Shown here piece by piece: positions 62,689 to 64,000 of a stretch of DNA of 64,000 nucleotides (positions are counted from its first letter, which is position 1; each line of letters opens with the position of its first letter). The notes beneath the pieces were generated by a model that did not search any database, had not been told where the DNA came from, and saw only the letters and a program-made list of their open reading frames with translations. The stretch lies in the NCBI RefSeq assembly GCF_009827545.1, contig NZ_WTYS01000001.1, positions 2,319,772 through 2,383,771 of the forward strand, read 5' to 3'. The stretch comes from Pontixanthobacter gangjinensis (GTDB lineage Bacteria; Pseudomonadota; Alphaproteobacteria; Sphingomonadales; Sphingomonadaceae). The translations under genes and the position numbers were made by a program.

Positions 62689-64000
62689 TTGCGCCAATTA
62701 CAGGGTATGGATGCGTCTTTTGTCGCGCTGGAAACACGCAATTCGCCGATGCACATCGGTTCATTGCTGATCTATAACCCCGAAACCGCGCCCGGCGGGT
62801 TTGTCCGTTACAAAGACATTCTGAATTTCTTTGAAAGCCGGATGCAATTGTCCAAGACAATGCGACAGCGTTTGGTGAAAGTGCCGTTCGACCTCGATTA
62901 TCCTTATTGGATTGAGGATCCCGATTTCGACCTTGAGTATCATGTACGCCATGTTGCGCTGCCCAAGCCGGGCGACTGGCGTCAGCTGTGCATTCAGGCC
63001 GCACGAATATTTGCCCGCCCACTCGATCTGACTCGTCCGCCATGGGAATTCACAGTTGTCGAAGGGCTCGACAACATCCCCGGCGTGGCCCCGGGCAGCT
63101 ATGCGATGGTAACCAAAGTCCACCATGCGGCAATCGATGGGATGAGCGGCGTTGATTTGATGGAAGCGCTCCATACACTCGACCCGCATGCAGCTGCGCC
63201 CAACGAGCCCGATACCTGGGAGCCGGAACCCATACCCAATGCGGCGCAATTACTTGGCAAGAGCTACATCAATGCGGTTACCAACCCGCTGAAGCAGCTT
63301 GAAGTTATGGCTAAAGCAGCGCCTGGCCTCGCTAATGCAATCAAGGGCCTTGCGGTTAAAGACTTTTCGGTCAGCGGCGATATGCTCGCCCCTCGCACCA
63401 GATTCAACAAAGTCATTTCCAGTGCCCGCGTTGTCGAGGGCCGTAGCGTTCCTCTGGCAGATATCAAATCGATCCGCGCATTAGCGCCGGGTTGCAAAGT
63501 CAATGACGTATTCCTTGCCATTATAGGCGGGGCGCTGCGCCGTTATCTGCTCGACAAGAATGACCTGCCCGCAAAAACCCTTACAGCTATGGCCCCGATT
63601 TCGGTCCGCTCTAAGGGTGAAAAAGGCGATATGGGCAATCAGGTTGCCGCAATGATTGCACCGCTTGGTACTCATATTGAAGACGCCGTCGAACGCCTGG
63701 GCTTTGTCCATTCGCAGACAATGAATTCCAAAGCGATGACCGATGCAATGGGCGCGCGCAATATGACCGAAATGAGCAAGGTTAGTCCGGCACTGTTCAT
63801 GGCATTGGGAGCCCAGCTTTACACGCGGCTCGGACTTGCCAATCGTGTCGGCCCGCCATTCTCGACCGTGGTGACCAACGTACCTGGCCCGCCGATCCCG
63901 ATCTATTCAACAGGTGCTCGCATGGAAAGCATGATGGGACTGCTGTGCCTCAATGACGGACTTGGTCTCGGGCATGTCGTGCAAAGCTATGTTGATGAGG
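62689..64000 (+). CDS. Wax ester synthase/diacylglycerol acyltransferase (3' end outside the window)
   Basis: 437 codons are visible before the window ends. The start is a TTG at 62689 with GGAGAGG eight bases upstream, giving the usual opening RQLQGMDASFVALETRNSPM. The catalytic motif HHxxxDG is KVHHAAIDGMSGVDL (about residues 145-160). Further family blocks are CKVNDVFLAIIGGALRRYL, PISVRSKGEKGDMGNQVAAM and FSTVVTNVPGPPIPIY. It makes wax esters or triacylglycerol from acyl-CoA. A small hairpin (tccgc-aaaa-gcgga) lies about 20 bp before the start. Confidence 0.92.
   Translation, partial: MRQLQGMDASFVALETRNSPMHIGSLLIYNPETAPGGFVRYKDILNFFESRMQLSKTMRQRLVKVPFDLDYPYWIEDPDFDLEYHVRHVALPKPGDWRQLCIQAARIFARPLDLTRPPWEFTVVEGLDNIPGVAPGSYAMVTKVHHAAIDGMSGVDLMEALHTLDPHAAAPNEPDTWEPEPIPNAAQLLGKSYINAVTNPLKQLEVMAKAAPGLANAIKGLAVKDFSVSGDMLAPRTRFNKVISSARVVEGRSVPLADIKSIRALAPGCKVNDVFLAIIGGALRRYLLDKNDLPAKTLTAMAPISVRSKGEKGDMGNQVAAMIAPLGTHIEDAVERLGFVHSQTMNSKAMTDAMGARNMTEMSKVSPALFMALGAQLYTRLGLANRVGPPFSTVVTNVPGPPIPIYSTGARMESMMGLLCLNDGLGLGHVVQSYVDE

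Noticed and set aside
1-64000. CRISPR arrays, insertion sequences, prophage or integrative elements
   Set aside because: No regularly spaced repeats, transposase or integrase genes, or terminal inverted repeats were seen; gene content and order are those of a stable chromosome.

Overview
The window is chromosomal DNA of an alphaproteobacterium, most likely a member of the Sphingomonadales near Erythrobacter/Altererythrobacter. This is inferred from gene order: ctaC-ctaD-ctaB-coxF-ctaG-ctaE-DUF983-SURF1-thrC, pyrE-pdxJ-acpS-lepB, rplU-rpmA-GNAT, bolA-dnaJ-cobS, mipZ and a pyrophosphate-energised proton pump. Base composition looks moderately GC-rich throughout. I see no prophage, insertion sequence, CRISPR array, rRNA or convincing tRNA. 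Coding density is very high, with many 1-, 4- or 8-base overlaps between consecutive genes.

Layout. 1-6.1 kb: a partial glycosyltransferase, an alpha/beta hydrolase, divergent selO, then a trimeric autotransporter adhesin with a small secreted NTF2-like protein. 6.5-11.7 kb: astD, a lipoprotein, an unannotated structured short transcript (candidate sRNA), rarD, pyrC, ygfZ. 11.8-14.3 kb: a TetR regulator and a tandem pair of PF10118-type metal-dependent hydrolases; a 35-bp palindrome lies on the promoter of the second. 14.35-17.2 kb: GNAT, rpmA, rplU with structured flanks, a lipoprotein and a small membrane protein behind an FNR-like box. 17.2-28.9 kb: a long minus-strand block of molybdopterin, folate, threonine synthase and complete aa3 cytochrome oxidase genes, including a 41-codon coxF-like gene. 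29-34.4 kb: pyrE-pdxJ-acpS-lepB, an AI-2E-type permease, a DUF3089 hydrolase and ruvX. 34.4-36.4 kb: an unrecognised three-gene cassette (53-aa peptide plus two diverged cupin-like paralogues). 36.5-45.5 kb: two hotdog thioesterases, a class A penicillin-binding protein, cobS, an MpaB-type protein, a DnaJ protein, bolA, an SDR, an epoxide-hydrolase-like protein and DUF2332. 45.5-51.1 kb: hisG-hisD-nusB-thiL and hppA. 51.3-64 kb: an S9 peptidase, a CelD-like acetyltransferase with an overlapping JmjC-like protein, tesB, a universal stress protein, a hybrid histidine kinase, uvrC, mipZ and a partial wax ester synthase/DGAT.

How the genes work together: the core is housekeeping (aerobic respiration, cofactors, pyrimidine, histidine and threonine synthesis, cell wall and division). 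The accessory parts are surface and regulatory: the adhesin pair, the TetR/hydrolase module, the three-gene cassette and the acetyltransferase/JmjC pair. The observations I consider most worth checking are the candidate sRNA near 8.8 kb, the unknown cassette at 34.4-36.4 kb, two likely CTG start codons (ruvX, thiL), the operator at 13.36 kb and a pair of DnaA boxes in front of mipZ. All calls rest on reading the sequence; no database search was made.
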